A stretch of DNA of 64,000 bases from Secundilactobacillus collinoides DSM 20515 = JCM 1123. Lineage in GTDB: Bacteria > Bacillota > Bacilli > Lactobacillales > Lactobacillaceae. Both the position numbers and the translations under genes were made by a program. Below, piece after piece: positions 8,938 to 18,355 of the stretch. The stretch spans positions 1-64,000 of the forward strand of contig NZ_AYYR01000043.1 in assembly GCF_001435975.1 (NCBI RefSeq), written 5' to 3'. The notes below the pieces were generated by a model that saw only the letters and a program-made list of their open reading frames with translations, was not told where the DNA came from and ran no database searches. Position 1 is the stretch's first letter. Each line of letters begins with the position of its first letter.

Positions 8938-9174
8938 AGTATTCTCCATAGTAAGAGTTTGAAAAAAGCGATTTGAAAGTTAGAAAGGCTGCTGGCGCGG
9001 CAACCCATTGTAGTCATGCAATCATCATTAAAACTGGCACTGCGTTCCGCCTAGAACCAGGCGTTGACACTGACTGAATCCATTCACAGGCACAGCAGGC
9101 AACCATGCTAAAACCAAACGAAAGCATCACCCTGAAACACAGCGGTTTCAAGGCAACGCTTAGTTTTGTGTCGT

Positions 9175-9795
9175 TTAATTAAAGAGACTGTGGACCCAGC
9201 TGACAATGTTGGCTACGGTCGTGATACCGGAACTGACATCGCTTTGCACCGTGGTAATGATCGTCTTCAATGTCGCAATGTCTGAACTGTTGGTCAGGCT
9301 ATTCTTCAGACTTGTTAAATCAGAAACCAACGTGGACAGTGTGGTATCGCTGTTCAGCGTATTTAATAAGGAAACGATTTGGTTATAGGTCTTCGTTGAT
9401 GTCGAATCGATCAGCCCAATCAGTTTATTAAACTGCTGCAGCTTCGAAGTTGTATCAATGATGCGCACCAGATGGCCGCGCCAGATCCAGCCCTTCACCT
9501 TGCCGTTACCGTTCTTAACGTAGTAGTAAACGGCTTTATTCCCATTAGCCTTCCGCACAGTGTCAGACTTTGTAGCGTAGAAGGTCGTCAACGGATAGTT
9601 ATCCGCGTTGTGGGCTTTCTTTGTCAAATGCGCTGAGGTATATAAATACCCGCTTGTGGCATGGTATGGCGTCTTGGTCAATGTTCTGGTTGATACGATC
9701 GTGGCGCTCTTTGTCTTGGCTTCCACTTGAGTTGTTATCGTGACAAGCATCAAAACAGTGGCGAGGAGCGCAACAAGTAGGGCTGGCTTCTTCAT
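9175..9795 (-). CDS. Secreted protein with SH3-like N-terminal region and helical C-terminus
   Basis: I do not recognise a named family for this 206-residue protein. It has a clear signal peptide (basic start, hydrophobic core, likely cleavage after VEA near residue 26). Residues about 40-115 are beta-rich with 'YYYVKNGNGKVKGWIWRGHL', resembling the wall-binding SH3/SLAP-like modules of lactobacilli. Residues 118-206 are a Ser/Thr/Leu/Ile amphipathic helical region without cysteines. It lies between two YhgE/Pip genes: co-directional with the one at 6802 and divergent from the one at 10152. A role linked to these envelope proteins is inference only. Confidence 0.68.
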   Translation of the reverse strand: MKKPALLVALLATVLMLVTITTQVEAKTKSATIVSTRTLTKTPYHATSGYLYTSAHLTKKAHNADNYPLTTFYATKSDTVRKANGNKAVYYYVKNGNGKVKGWIWRGHLVRIIDTTSKLQQFNKLIGLIDSTSTKTYNQIVSLLNTLNSDTTLSTLVSDLTSLKNSLTNSSDIATLKTIITTVQSDVSSGITTVANIVSWVHSLFN

Positions 9796-10151
9796 AAGTA
9801 ATTACTCCTTTTAAAAATTGAATAGTCAAGTTATTATAGATAAGTTCAACGAAAAAATAAAGGCTGTTTTCGGTAATTCAATGTGACACATTATACCACC
9901 AAAACCGGTGCATTCTGGATTGTTCAGCGGGTTAACTACTTGAATTGTCAAAAACATTACCGTTTCAAACGCCCATATGAAGCGCTTTTTGCCCTTATTT
10001 AGTACAATTATATAGCAAATGTTTGATTTGTTGAATCTTAACAGGTGTTCAATACTGTTCACCAAGTATTTGAATTTAACGCGTGACTAACCTAAACTAT
10101 TTAGGAAGCGCGAAAATTGCCATTATCGTCAGTTATTATAGGGAGAAATTA

Positions 10152-12317
10152 ATGCAAAACGTCAAAGCAATTTATCAACGAGACCTGCGAGCGATGCGCT
10201 CGTCGCCGTTTGTGATCATCACATTTCTGGCGTTGTGCATCCTGCCGAGCCTCTATACTCTAATCAATGTGCGGGCCATTTGGAACCCGTATGATACATC
10301 AGAAATTAAAAATATTCCCGTCGCCGTAGTGAATAGGGATAAGGGTGCCACGTTAGCGGGGAAAAAACTGAATGTCGGTCAAACCGTGGTCAACACCTTA
10401 AAAAATGACCATCAGCTGAACTGGAAATTTGCCTCCGCAAAGACTGCCGCAACGAAACTCCGCAGCGGTCAATATTACGCGGAAATCGTGATTCCAAAGA
10501 ATTTCTCGAAATCGCTATCCAGCATTGCCGGCAGTCACGCGCATAAGGCTAAACTCGTTTATCGGGCCAACAGTCGGGACAGTCCCATGGGTGGCAAAAT
10601 CACCGAAACTGCGGCCAAAACGCTGGTTAATCAAGTTCAAACAAACTTTCTGGAAACGGTCAACACCACGATTTTCTCAAAGCTGAACCTGCTGGGTGAT
10701 AAGGCACAGAGCCAAAAAGCAGAAATTTTGGAATTGAAAGACTGGATCATCACCCTCAGTAACAGTATGGATCTGGCTACGGGGGCGTTAAGCGAAATCA
10801 ATCAAACCTCAACCAATATGGCTGCCATTCTCACCGGATTGAAACCAGTTATGACGGCCTCACAGAACGTGGATGTCCTGCAGACCACTAACACGGAAAC
10901 CATCTCATCCCTGCATTCGGTTCAGAAAACGATCAACAAAGCGTTTACCAGCCTCAACACGAACCTCACCAGCGCAAATTCGAGTGCGTCGCGATTGAAC
11001 AACACGCTGAAACAACTGAATTCGGAGGTCGGCTCCAGCAGCCGAAGTACGGTGAACACAACGCTGAACCGTGCCATCTCGCAAGTTGATCTCCTGAAGG
11101 GTCAAGTCACTCCGCTGCAATCATTTCTCAAAAGTGTTAACAGCCAGTCGAAACTGCAGGGGTTGACCGGCCTCTATAACACGCTGGGCAACGCAGTCAC
11201 GCTCTTGAATTCGGTAAAAACACAACTCAAATCTCTAAAATCAACACTGAGCACCACTGGTAAACTCACGAGCAGCGATATCAGCAGCACACTGACCAGC
11301 ACCCAGCAGATTACCAGTAATTTAAATTCCGCGCTGAGTCAGTACAACACCTCAGTAAAGGGCCATTTAAACAGTATCAGCAGTAATCTGATCTCCGCGG
11401 TGACTAAGTCGCAAACCATCTTAAGCGAGCTTCAGCAGGCTAAGGGTATTAATCAGGACTATCTGGACAATGCCATCAAGGGTAACAAGCTGATTGCATC
11501 CAGCACTGCAGACCTCGATACCAAACTTACCAGCTATCAGGACGATATCAAAACGATTGCCAACCAGCTGAAACTGACTAACGACAGTGATATCGTTTCA
11601 ATCATTACGGTCCTGCAAAACAATCCAAAGACCATGGGTAACACGCTGGTCTCCCTGTTCAACGTCAAGGATGAAAGCATCTACAAGGTCAGTTCGTTCG
11701 GCTCGGCCTTTCTGCCAACCTACCTGACGCTCTCCATCTGGGTCGGCTGCACGATGCTGGTCATGGTGCTCCACACCACGATTCCACGAGAAAACCGCCG
11801 TTTCAGAAACATGACCGTCCACGAAGAGTACTTCGGCAAGATGTTGACGTTTGGGACCATTTCACTGATTCAAACAACCATCATCATCTTCAGTGCCGTT
11901 CTATTACTGCACGTTCAGGTGGAAAGCCTGTTCATCATGTTACTGTTCGGCTTCCTAACGTCCATTCTGTTCACAACAATCGTCTTCACCCTGGCATCGA
12001 CCTTTGGCAACCTAGGCAAAGCAGGCGTCATCTTCCTGGTGGCCCTACAGCTGGCCGGTTCCGGGGCACTCTACCCGATTCAATTGAACCCGTTATTTTA
12101 CCGCGTCGTCTACCGTTTCTTCCCGTTTGCGTACAGCGTAGGCGGCTTTCGTGAAGCAGTCGGCGGCCCGAACATGGAAACAGTGTTCACCGACGCGTTT
12201 GCACTGCTGTTAATGATCATCGTCACCCTTTTGTTGGGTTACTTCTTGAAGGCGCGGCTGCAACGCTTTACACGACGAATTTTGTCCGACTTTAGTAAAA
12301 CTGGATTGGGGCAGTAA
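10152..12317 (+). CDS. YhgE/Pip family membrane protein, second copy
   Basis: A paralogue of the gene at 6802. It is about 721 residues with one N-terminal membrane helix, then 'LINVRAIWNPYDTSE' and 'VAVVNRDKGATL'. A long Ser/Thr/Asn-rich extracellular helical region with many 'LNSxL' heptads (residues about 190-515) and about five to six C-terminal helices follow. A frame continues upstream to a GTG at 10083, but the ATG at 10152 has GGGAGA 5 nt before it and fits the family N-terminus. Pip-type proteins are exposed on the cell surface and several serve as phage receptors; the native role is unsettled. Confidence 0.85.
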   Translation: MQNVKAIYQRDLRAMRSSPFVIITFLALCILPSLYTLINVRAIWNPYDTSEIKNIPVAVVNRDKGATLAGKKLNVGQTVVNTLKNDHQLNWKFASAKTAATKLRSGQYYAEIVIPKNFSKSLSSIAGSHAHKAKLVYRANSRDSPMGGKITETAAKTLVNQVQTNFLETVNTTIFSKLNLLGDKAQSQKAEILELKDWIITLSNSMDLATGALSEINQTSTNMAAILTGLKPVMTASQNVDVLQTTNTETISSLHSVQKTINKAFTSLNTNLTSANSSASRLNNTLKQLNSEVGSSSRSTVNTTLNRAISQVDLLKGQVTPLQSFLKSVNSQSKLQGLTGLYNTLGNAVTLLNSVKTQLKSLKSTLSTTGKLTSSDISSTLTSTQQITSNLNSALSQYNTSVKGHLNSISSNLISAVTKSQTILSELQQAKGINQDYLDNAIKGNKLIASSTADLDTKLTSYQDDIKTIANQLKLTNDSDIVSIITVLQNNPKTMGNTLVSLFNVKDESIYKVSSFGSAFLPTYLTLSIWVGCTMLVMVLHTTIPRENRRFRNMTVHEEYFGKMLTFGTISLIQTTIIIFSAVLLLHVQVESLFIMLLFGFLTSILFTTIVFTLASTFGNLGKAGVIFLVALQLAGSGALYPIQLNPLFYRVVYRFFPFAYSVGGFREAVGGPNMETVFTDAFALLLMIIVTLLLGYFLKARLQRFTRRILSDFSKTGLGQ

Positions 12318-12429
12318 TATAAGACGAGACATTGAGTTGTTGCAAGCTGCAATGCCGACAGAACAGTGTCAGTGTCATCTTCAAACAAAATAGCTAGGCT
12401 GCGCTTGTGCCTGACTAGTCAAAAAAGAC

Positions 12430-12476
12430 GCAATCACGAATCCAATTTAGGATTTAGGATTGCACCTTTTTATTTT
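12430..12476. terminator. Bidirectional terminator between convergent genes
   Basis: GCAATC-GAATCC pairs with GGATT-GATTGC. A T-rich tract follows on each strand, serving both the YhgE/Pip gene and the convergent glycosyltransferase gene. Confidence 0.7.
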
Positions 12477-12505
12477 GAGGGTAAAACCGTACTTTATCAC
12501 CGTTG

Positions 12506-13216
12506 TTATTTAATCAGATCCTCCAGCGCATAGATTTGCTGAAACACCCCTGGTTCCTGTGCCCGATTCACGGTGTGGATGGTGCTGTCCGGACGATTTC
12601 GTTTGGTGTACAGCACCTCTGGAATGTAAACGTACCGGCCTGGCGTTTTGGCAATGAATGTCGCTGTAAAGAGGTAGTCCTCCGCAATGTGCAGGGAGGT
12701 ATCAAACGTCAGGTCGATTGCCTGCAAAGCAGTGCTGCTAAAAGCTTTGTTCCAGATGTAGCCGCCGACTTCCGTACCGTGATTGGAGGCTTGGCGAAAC
12801 ATGCTCTTTTGGTCGAGCACAATGGCGTGGTGCGACTCACGCGCCCGGTCTACTGAGCGGCGGCGCCAGTCGTACCCCACAGCCGACATGACCGCATCCT
12901 GATCCAGCCCCTCAGCCAGTGTTTCGACAAAAGTCGGTTTAATCATGTCGTCACCGTCTACAAATGCGATGCCGTCACCGGTCGCATGTTCGATACCAAA
13001 ATTACGCGCCACCGACACGCCCTTGTGCGGTAATTGTTCCACATGAAACATTGGGATGCCCCTTGCAAAGTCCGCTAACGTTTCCGCAGTCCCATCCGTC
13101 GACCCGTCATCCACCAGCCAAGCCTCGAAATCCACCGTTTGTTCCTTTAGATTACCCAGTATTGCTTTCACGTACGAGCCCAAGTTATACGTGGGCACTA
13201 CAACCGTTATTTTCAT
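12506..13216 (-). CDS. Family 2 glycosyltransferase
   Basis: The 236-residue protein has the GT-A fold signatures of GT2. They are 'VVPTYNLGSYV' at the N-terminus, the nucleotide-binding 'DDGSTDGT' near residue 36, and the metal-binding 'FVDGDD' near residue 84. It probably transfers a sugar from a nucleotide-sugar to an envelope or exopolysaccharide acceptor. There is no transmembrane anchor and no polysaccharide cluster nearby, so the acceptor cannot be inferred. The start is supported by GGTGAT upstream. A parS-like site lies inside the coding sequence (13035-13050). Confidence 0.85.
   Translation of the reverse strand: MKITVVVPTYNLGSYVKAILGNLKEQTVDFEAWLVDDGSTDGTAETLADFARGIPMFHVEQLPHKGVSVARNFGIEHATGDGIAFVDGDDMIKPTFVETLAEGLDQDAVMSAVGYDWRRRSVDRARESHHAIVLDQKSMFRQASNHGTEVGGYIWNKAFSSTALQAIDLTFDTSLHIAEDYLFTATFIAKTPGRYVYIPEVLYTKRNRPDSTIHTVNRAQEPGVFQQIYALEDLIK
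13035..13050. other. parS-like 16-bp site inside the glycosyltransferase gene
   Basis: TGTTCCACATGAAACA differs at one base from the Bacillus-type parS form TGTTCCACGTGAAACA, a ParB/Spo0J binding sequence. Confidence 0.6.
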
Positions 13217-13359
13217 CGTGTATCACCTCGTTTTTGCGGCCTATTATCCCCCGAAACACGACTTAATCAACCGATTAGCTTGTACCATTTAGCACGAATT
13301 TCCAGCGTTGAACAACTGTGGTAAACTGAATGTACCTTAACTATTAGGAGCAAACAGAA

Positions 13360-14154
13360 ATGATCTCATTAAAATCATCTCGCGAAATCGAGGGCATGGC
13401 CAAGGCTGGCAAAATTCTGGCCGGCATGCACATCGCATTACGCGACATTATCAAACCCGGCATCACCAGCTGGGACATCGAAAAATTCAGTCTAAAATAC
13501 ATTGAGGACCACGACGCCACCCCGGAGGAAAAGGGGTTCGAAGGCTACAAGTACGCCACCTGTGTCTCCATCAATGATGAAGTGGCCCACACTATGCCGC
13601 GGAAGGGGCTGTTGTTGAAGGAAGGCGACGTGGTAGCCGTTGACACCGTGGTGAACTGGCACGGTTATCTGGCCGATTCCTGCTGGACGTTTGCGTGTGG
13701 TGACCTCTCGCCACAACGTCAAGCCCTCATGGACGACACGCTAAAGGCCCTTTACTTGGGAATTCAACAAGCCGTTGTCGGCAACCGGGTCGGCGACATT
13801 GGCGATGCAATCGACAGCTACGTTACCGCTAAGGGTTACGGCAACGTTAAGGCATTGATCGGCCACGGCATCCAGCCCACCATGCACGAAAACCCAGACG
13901 TTCCCGCCTATGGCGAAGCAGGTCGCGGACCCCGTTTGAAAGCCGGCATGACCATCTGTATCGAACCGATGATTACCACCGGAAGTTCGGACATCGTGGC
14001 CAAGCAAGATCCTGGTGACGACTGGGAGTTCTACGTCACCGACGATGGCTCAGACTGCGCTCAGTTTGAACACACGATTGCCATTACCGAAGATGGCCCG
14101 CGGATTTTGACTAGTCAGGACGCCGAGATGGACGCTAAATATTTGGCAATGTAA
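13360..14154 (+). CDS. map: Type I methionine aminopeptidase
   Basis: The enzyme removes the initiator methionine from nascent proteins. All expected residues of the pita-bread metalloprotease are present: H77 in 'INDEVAH', D95 and D106 in the 'VDTVVNWHGYLAD' stretch, H169 in 'IGHGI', H176, E202 in 'CIEPM' and E237 in 'FEHTI'. At 264 residues it matches the standard cytosolic single-domain form, without a zinc-finger extension. An 'AGGAGC' ribosome site precedes the ATG, and a strong terminator follows at 14167. It is monocistronic. Confidence 0.95.
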   Translation: MISLKSSREIEGMAKAGKILAGMHIALRDIIKPGITSWDIEKFSLKYIEDHDATPEEKGFEGYKYATCVSINDEVAHTMPRKGLLLKEGDVVAVDTVVNWHGYLADSCWTFACGDLSPQRQALMDDTLKALYLGIQQAVVGNRVGDIGDAIDSYVTAKGYGNVKALIGHGIQPTMHENPDVPAYGEAGRGPRLKAGMTICIEPMITTGSSDIVAKQDPGDDWEFYVTDDGSDCAQFEHTIAITEDGPRILTSQDAEMDAKYLAM

Positions 14155-14166
14155 CTCAACAAAGAT

Positions 14167-14213
14167 GTTGTATAAGAGTTTCCAGACTGTCATTCAGTTC
14201 TGGGAACTCTTTT
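14167..14213 (+). terminator. Terminator of map
   Basis: AGAGTTTCCAGA pairs with TCTGGGAACTCT, followed by TTTTTT. Confidence 0.85.
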
Positions 14214-14297
14214 TTGCTGTTTGAAAATAATTACTTGCACTATATGTCGTCACGACCTATACTAGAAAAGCTGTATTTTTAAGTATCGGAGGCATTT

Positions 14298-14843
14298 ATG
14301 TACGAATTATTAATTTTAATTATGTTAACATCCCGTGATATGTCGGGTTACAAACTGCGTCAAATTCTCGGCAGTACACTGGTGCCGCGTCGAGAGATCT
14401 CCAATGGCGTCATGTACCCGATGCTGAACAAGATGGCTGCAGCCGGCCATATCACGCTTCACCGAGAGGACGATGACCCGCGGGCCAAAAAAATCGCGTC
14501 CATTACTGACGAAGGTCGACAACGACTGCAGGTTCTTATGGCGCAGCCCATCGAGATGGATGCCAAACGCGAATCCATGTTTCGATTTAAGCTCCGGGGG
14601 CTGGGGACCGTGGCAGTTGCCAAACGCGCCTCGATCCTTGCCGATTATGAGACTGCCGTGCGAACCGACCGCGCTAGTTTTGAAACCACCTATAAATTGT
14701 TAACGGAAAAATTAATGTATCAAGTTAGCGACAAAACTGTTTTAAAGTGGTCCGCACAATCGTTAAAACTCAGCATCAATATCTGCGATACCAAACTGGC
14801 CTGGATCAGCCAGTGCCAAAATGAACTACAGGGGGAAATGTAA
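14298..14843 (+). CDS. PadR-family transcriptional regulator
   Basis: The 181-residue protein has the PadR winged helix at residues 1-85. The order is 'LLILIMLTSRDMSGYKL', then a recognition region containing 'GVMYPMLNKMAAAGHI', then the wing 'HREDDDPRAKKIASITDEG'. A C-terminal helical dimerisation segment follows, as in PadR subfamily s1. It ends 2 nt before the start of the MFS exporter gene, so the two are co-transcribed. This is the usual layout for a self-regulated drug or phenolic-acid efflux unit. The ligand is not evident. Confidence 0.88.
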   Translation: MYELLILIMLTSRDMSGYKLRQILGSTLVPRREISNGVMYPMLNKMAAAGHITLHREDDDPRAKKIASITDEGRQRLQVLMAQPIEMDAKRESMFRFKLRGLGTVAVAKRASILADYETAVRTDRASFETTYKLLTEKLMYQVSDKTVLKWSAQSLKLSINICDTKLAWISQCQNELQGEM

Positions 14844-14845
14844 CG

Positions 14846-16429
14846 ATGCAAGCAACTAAAAAAACATCCACCGCACAATGGATCGCCTTGGGTGCCATGG
14901 GATTAGGGGTCTTCATGGGACTTTTAGACGTCACCGTTGTCAACGTGGCCTTACCCACCATGGTCAAAGCGTTCAACACAACGTTTACAAATCTGCAGTG
15001 GGTTCTAAACGCCTACACACTGGTTTACGCGGTCTCGTTATTGATCATGTCAAAACTGGGCGATATGTTCGGCCGAAAAAAGGTGTTTCTGACGTCAATG
15101 GTTATCTTCGTGATGGCATCTGCCGTCAACGGCCTATCCAGCAGCCTGCTCATGCTCGACATCAGCCGCGGCGTGCAGGCCATCGGCGGTTCCGGGATGA
15201 TGACGCTGTCAATGGCGCTGGTGGCATCAAACTTTGATGGTCGGGCACGGGGCACCGCGCTGGGTATTCTGGGGTCGATCATCGGTCTCTCTAGTGCGTC
15301 CGGTCCGCTGATTGGCGGTTATTTGGTCGAACACTTCGGTTGGGAATCCATCTTCTACGTGAACGTACCCTTTGGAATTCTCGCCGTCATTCTCACGGTC
15401 ATTTACGTCAAAGAAACGCCAAGTTATGGGAAAAACCAGCGTATTGATTTCATCGGTATGGCATTATCAACGGTGAGTTTGTTTGCCATTGTTTACGGCC
15501 TGATCGTTAAAGAAGGTCATCCGCACTGGGATTGGACTGATGGTCGCGTCGCTGGTTGGCTCATCGGCGGCCTCGTGCTGCTGATTATCTTTATCGTGGC
15601 CGAAAGCAAGATCAAGGAACCCATGGTCAACCTGAAGATGTTCAAGAGTGCCCACTTTGTCGGGATCGTCATCGTGGCCTTCACACTGGGTGCCGGTATT
15701 TACTCGTACAACACATTTTTAACGGCCTTAATGCAAAACTATATCGGCTATTCCGCCATCCAAACCGGGGTTCGGCAACTCACCATCAGCGTCTGGTCAC
15801 TGATCTTGGGTCCCGTCACTGGTATCCTGAGCGCCCGTTATTCTAAAAAATGGATGATCAGTCTGAGTATGTTTTTGGGCGGTATCGGCTTTCTGTTACT
15901 GGCAAACGCTATCGGCCCAAACGTCAGCTTCGTTGACCTGTGGCCCGGGATGGTCCTGATGGGGATCACAAACGGGATGGTTAACCCGTTGCTCAACACA
16001 GCCGGCCTGGAAGGTATTGCACCGCAAGAAATGGGCATGGCCTCTGGTCTCCTGAACGTCTTTCGTCAAATCGGGATCACCGTTGGGGTCGTCGGCCTTG
16101 GACTCGTTCAAGACACCCGTTATGAATCTTACCTGAACGGTCATCTAGGAAGTATCAACATGCCGGCAAAAACCTTGCACGCGCTGAAGGAAGCACTGAT
16201 TTCCGCTGGACCATTCTCCGGTCACGGCATCGCCTTCTCAGAACGCTTAAGTCGCGCGCTGTTTGCGCAGGACTTCCAGCGAATCGTCGTGCACGCATAT
16301 GATAACGGCACTTCCGCCCTATCTCTGGGTGCAGCTGGCATTGCCATCGTTGGTGGACTAGCAGCTGCATTGTTGCTGCGAAACCGGGAGAAATCGACGG
16401 AAATTTCGACTGCTGAAGAAGATAAATAA
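14846..16429 (+). CDS. DHA2-type (14-TM) MFS multidrug exporter
   Basis: The 527-residue size and 14 predicted membrane segments fit the EmrB/QacA (DHA2) branch of drug:H+ antiporters. Visible signatures are motif D1 around 'GLLDVTVVNVALPTM', motif A 'KLGDMFGRKKVFL' and motif C 'SSASGPLIGGYLVEHFGWE'. It should reside in the cytoplasmic membrane and export amphipathic compounds. Its gene directly follows the PadR regulator, which probably represses both. The last 20 residues are a charged cytoplasmic tail. Confidence 0.9.
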   Translation: MQATKKTSTAQWIALGAMGLGVFMGLLDVTVVNVALPTMVKAFNTTFTNLQWVLNAYTLVYAVSLLIMSKLGDMFGRKKVFLTSMVIFVMASAVNGLSSSLLMLDISRGVQAIGGSGMMTLSMALVASNFDGRARGTALGILGSIIGLSSASGPLIGGYLVEHFGWESIFYVNVPFGILAVILTVIYVKETPSYGKNQRIDFIGMALSTVSLFAIVYGLIVKEGHPHWDWTDGRVAGWLIGGLVLLIIFIVAESKIKEPMVNLKMFKSAHFVGIVIVAFTLGAGIYSYNTFLTALMQNYIGYSAIQTGVRQLTISVWSLILGPVTGILSARYSKKWMISLSMFLGGIGFLLLANAIGPNVSFVDLWPGMVLMGITNGMVNPLLNTAGLEGIAPQEMGMASGLLNVFRQIGITVGVVGLGLVQDTRYESYLNGHLGSINMPAKTLHALKEALISAGPFSGHGIAFSERLSRALFAQDFQRIVVHAYDNGTSALSLGAAGIAIVGGLAAALLLRNREKSTEISTAEEDK

Positions 16430-16618
16430 CGATACAGTTTAGTCGAACAGTCATTAAAAAAGTGATCGCAAAAAAATTCATAATCGTTTTGTCAATTCTA
16501 GCCGTCAATTTTCATCAGATTAAATGGTCATCCATTTGTACTCATTTTGACTGGTAATTCCCACCATATCAATGCTATAGTGGTTTGGTGACATTTTAAG
16601 GAATCGAGGGGAGTCATC

Positions 16619-17512
16619 GTGAGTATATCGAAGGGTAAAGCCAACACCATGCTGATCTTTGCCGCTATTATCTGGGGTGCCGGCTACCTATTTTCAAAAC
16701 AAGCCACCAATGCAGGAATGCATGCGGGTACCATCAACGCCATTCGAGGCCTGATTTATGCCGGGGTTGCCTACCTGGTGTTCCACAAGGCCATCAACCG
16801 CATGACCCTAGTTGATTTTCGCGTGGGCTTGACCGCCGGCATCATCAACTTTTTGGGGTATCAATTTCAAACCATGGGCCTGATGTACACCACACCGGCC
16901 AATAACGCGTTTCTGACCGCAATTTACGTCGTGATGATTCCGATTATCATGTTCGTCTTCTTTCATAAACGACCCGAACCTAAAACGTACCCGGCCATCA
17001 TTATCTGCATGGTCGGTATGATGTTTCTAACGGGCATTATGGATCACGGCGTGTCACTGCACATCGGTGACCTGCTCACAATAATCTCGGCTTTGTTCTA
17101 TGCCCTGCAAATTGTCTACTTTAGTTTGCCCGCAACGGATATGAATCCCTGGGTCCTCTCCTTTATGCTGGGAATTACGCAGGGTGTTTTGGGGCTGGTT
17201 GATTCACTGATCTTCGAACATGCTTCATACGCCGGCATTGATTGGAAAGCTGGTATTCTGCCCGTTGTCATCTTAGGAATCTTCTCCTCATTTGGCGCGC
17301 AAACACTGCAGGTCGTCGGCCAACGGTTCACCGATGCCACCCCAGCGGGTATCATTTTAATGACGGAATCCATGTTCGGCAGCATTTTCTCTGTCGTTTT
17401 CGATTTCGAACCGTTTACAGCGAACCTATTAATTGGCGGCGTGCTGATTATGATTGCCCTGCTGGTCATGCAGCTGGATTTTCGAAAAATATGGCAGCAA
17501 AAACGCACTTAA
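16619..17512 (+). CDS. EamA/DMT-family transporter
   Basis: The 297-residue protein has ten hydrophobic segments arranged as two EamA repeats: one from 'LIFAAIIWGAGYLFSK' and the second from 'IGDLLTIISALFYALQIVY'. This family exports amino acids, purines or other metabolites; the substrate is not identifiable here. The GTG at 16619 is supported by GGGGAG 6 nt upstream. It stands alone between the MFS gene and a terminator. A second, more distant EamA protein is at 18356. Confidence 0.88.
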   Translation: MSISKGKANTMLIFAAIIWGAGYLFSKQATNAGMHAGTINAIRGLIYAGVAYLVFHKAINRMTLVDFRVGLTAGIINFLGYQFQTMGLMYTTPANNAFLTAIYVVMIPIIMFVFFHKRPEPKTYPAIIICMVGMMFLTGIMDHGVSLHIGDLLTIISALFYALQIVYFSLPATDMNPWVLSFMLGITQGVLGLVDSLIFEHASYAGIDWKAGILPVVILGIFSSFGAQTLQVVGQRFTDATPAGIILMTESMFGSIFSVVFDFEPFTANLLIGGVLIMIALLVMQLDFRKIWQQKRT

Positions 17513-17523
17513 CTGAAATCTAC

Positions 17524-17557
17524 ACCTCTGGCCAGCATTCGCTGCCGGAGGTTTTTT
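17524..17557 (+). terminator. Terminator of the EamA transporter gene
   Basis: CCTCTGGCCAGC pairs with GCTGCCGGAGG around ATTC, followed by seven T residues. Confidence 0.85.
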
Positions 17558-17617
17558 TGATTTAGTGATAAGTAAAAAGCAGCAACCAACGGAATCGGTC
17601 ACTGCTCTCAGATTTGA

Positions 17618-18277
17618 TTAGCCCAATGAATCCACAGCAGTTTCAATCGCTGTGTCACCACCAGTAAAGCTAATAATTTGTTTGATTGTCTTATCGTCGT
17701 GCAACGCCACGACCGCTGCCTTAGCAACGTCGTCACGGCTCACTGTCTTAGCGCCGTCTTCCAATTTATCCTGAGCGTTTACTGTGATCTTACCAGTCCC
17801 AGCCTCATCGCTGAGCGTACTTGGCCGCAGAATCGTGTAAGCCAAGTTTGTATCATTGATCAGCCAGTGATCAGCGTAGAATTTTGCCGCGTAGTACGGC
17901 CGAATTGCATCCGCCCAAGTTGCCCGACTGCCAGTGCCCATAGCGCTAACCATGATAAACCGTTTGATACCGGCCTGTTCGGTCGCCTGCATGGCTTTCA
18001 CAGCGCCGTCCAGGTCGATCAGCATCGTGCGGTCATAACCGCCGCCACCGGCACCAGCACTGAAGACCACTGCGTCGGCACCCGTCATTAACTGAGTGAG
18101 GTCAGCAACCGTAATTTGCTGAATGTCTAATAGTGTTGGCGTGATGTGCGCCCCGGTAAACGTGTTGAACTGTTTTTCATCACGCAGGCCAGCCAGAACA
18201 TCATCACCATTGTCGTTTAACTGATTAACGATCCGTTGCCCCACGCGACCGTGCGCGCCAATTACTAAAATTTTCAT
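17618..18277 (-). CDS. NAD(P)-binding atypical SDR (NmrA/YwnB-like)
   Basis: The 219-residue protein starts with a Rossmann motif, 'ILVIGAHGRVGQRIV' (GxxGxxG). It continues with 'ADAVVFSAGAGG', 'FIMVSAMG' and 'YTILRPSTLSDE', the pattern of short atypical SDRs such as YwnB or BLVRB-like proteins. It binds NAD(P)H and may act as a reductase or redox sensor; the substrate is unknown. The canonical YxxxK is represented by 'YYAAKFYAD'. It is transcribed alone on the minus strand. Confidence 0.85.
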   Translation of the reverse strand: MKILVIGAHGRVGQRIVNQLNDNGDDVLAGLRDEKQFNTFTGAHITPTLLDIQQITVADLTQLMTGADAVVFSAGAGGGGYDRTMLIDLDGAVKAMQATEQAGIKRFIMVSAMGTGSRATWADAIRPYYAAKFYADHWLINDTNLAYTILRPSTLSDEAGTGKITVNAQDKLEDGAKTVSRDDVAKAAVVALHDDKTIKQIISFTGGDTAIETAVDSLG

Positions 18278-18355
18278 GGATGCTGTCTCCCTTACATTAA
18301 ATTAGTACATCAATTTATTATACCGATAAATCAGGGTAACAACAATGAAACAGCT

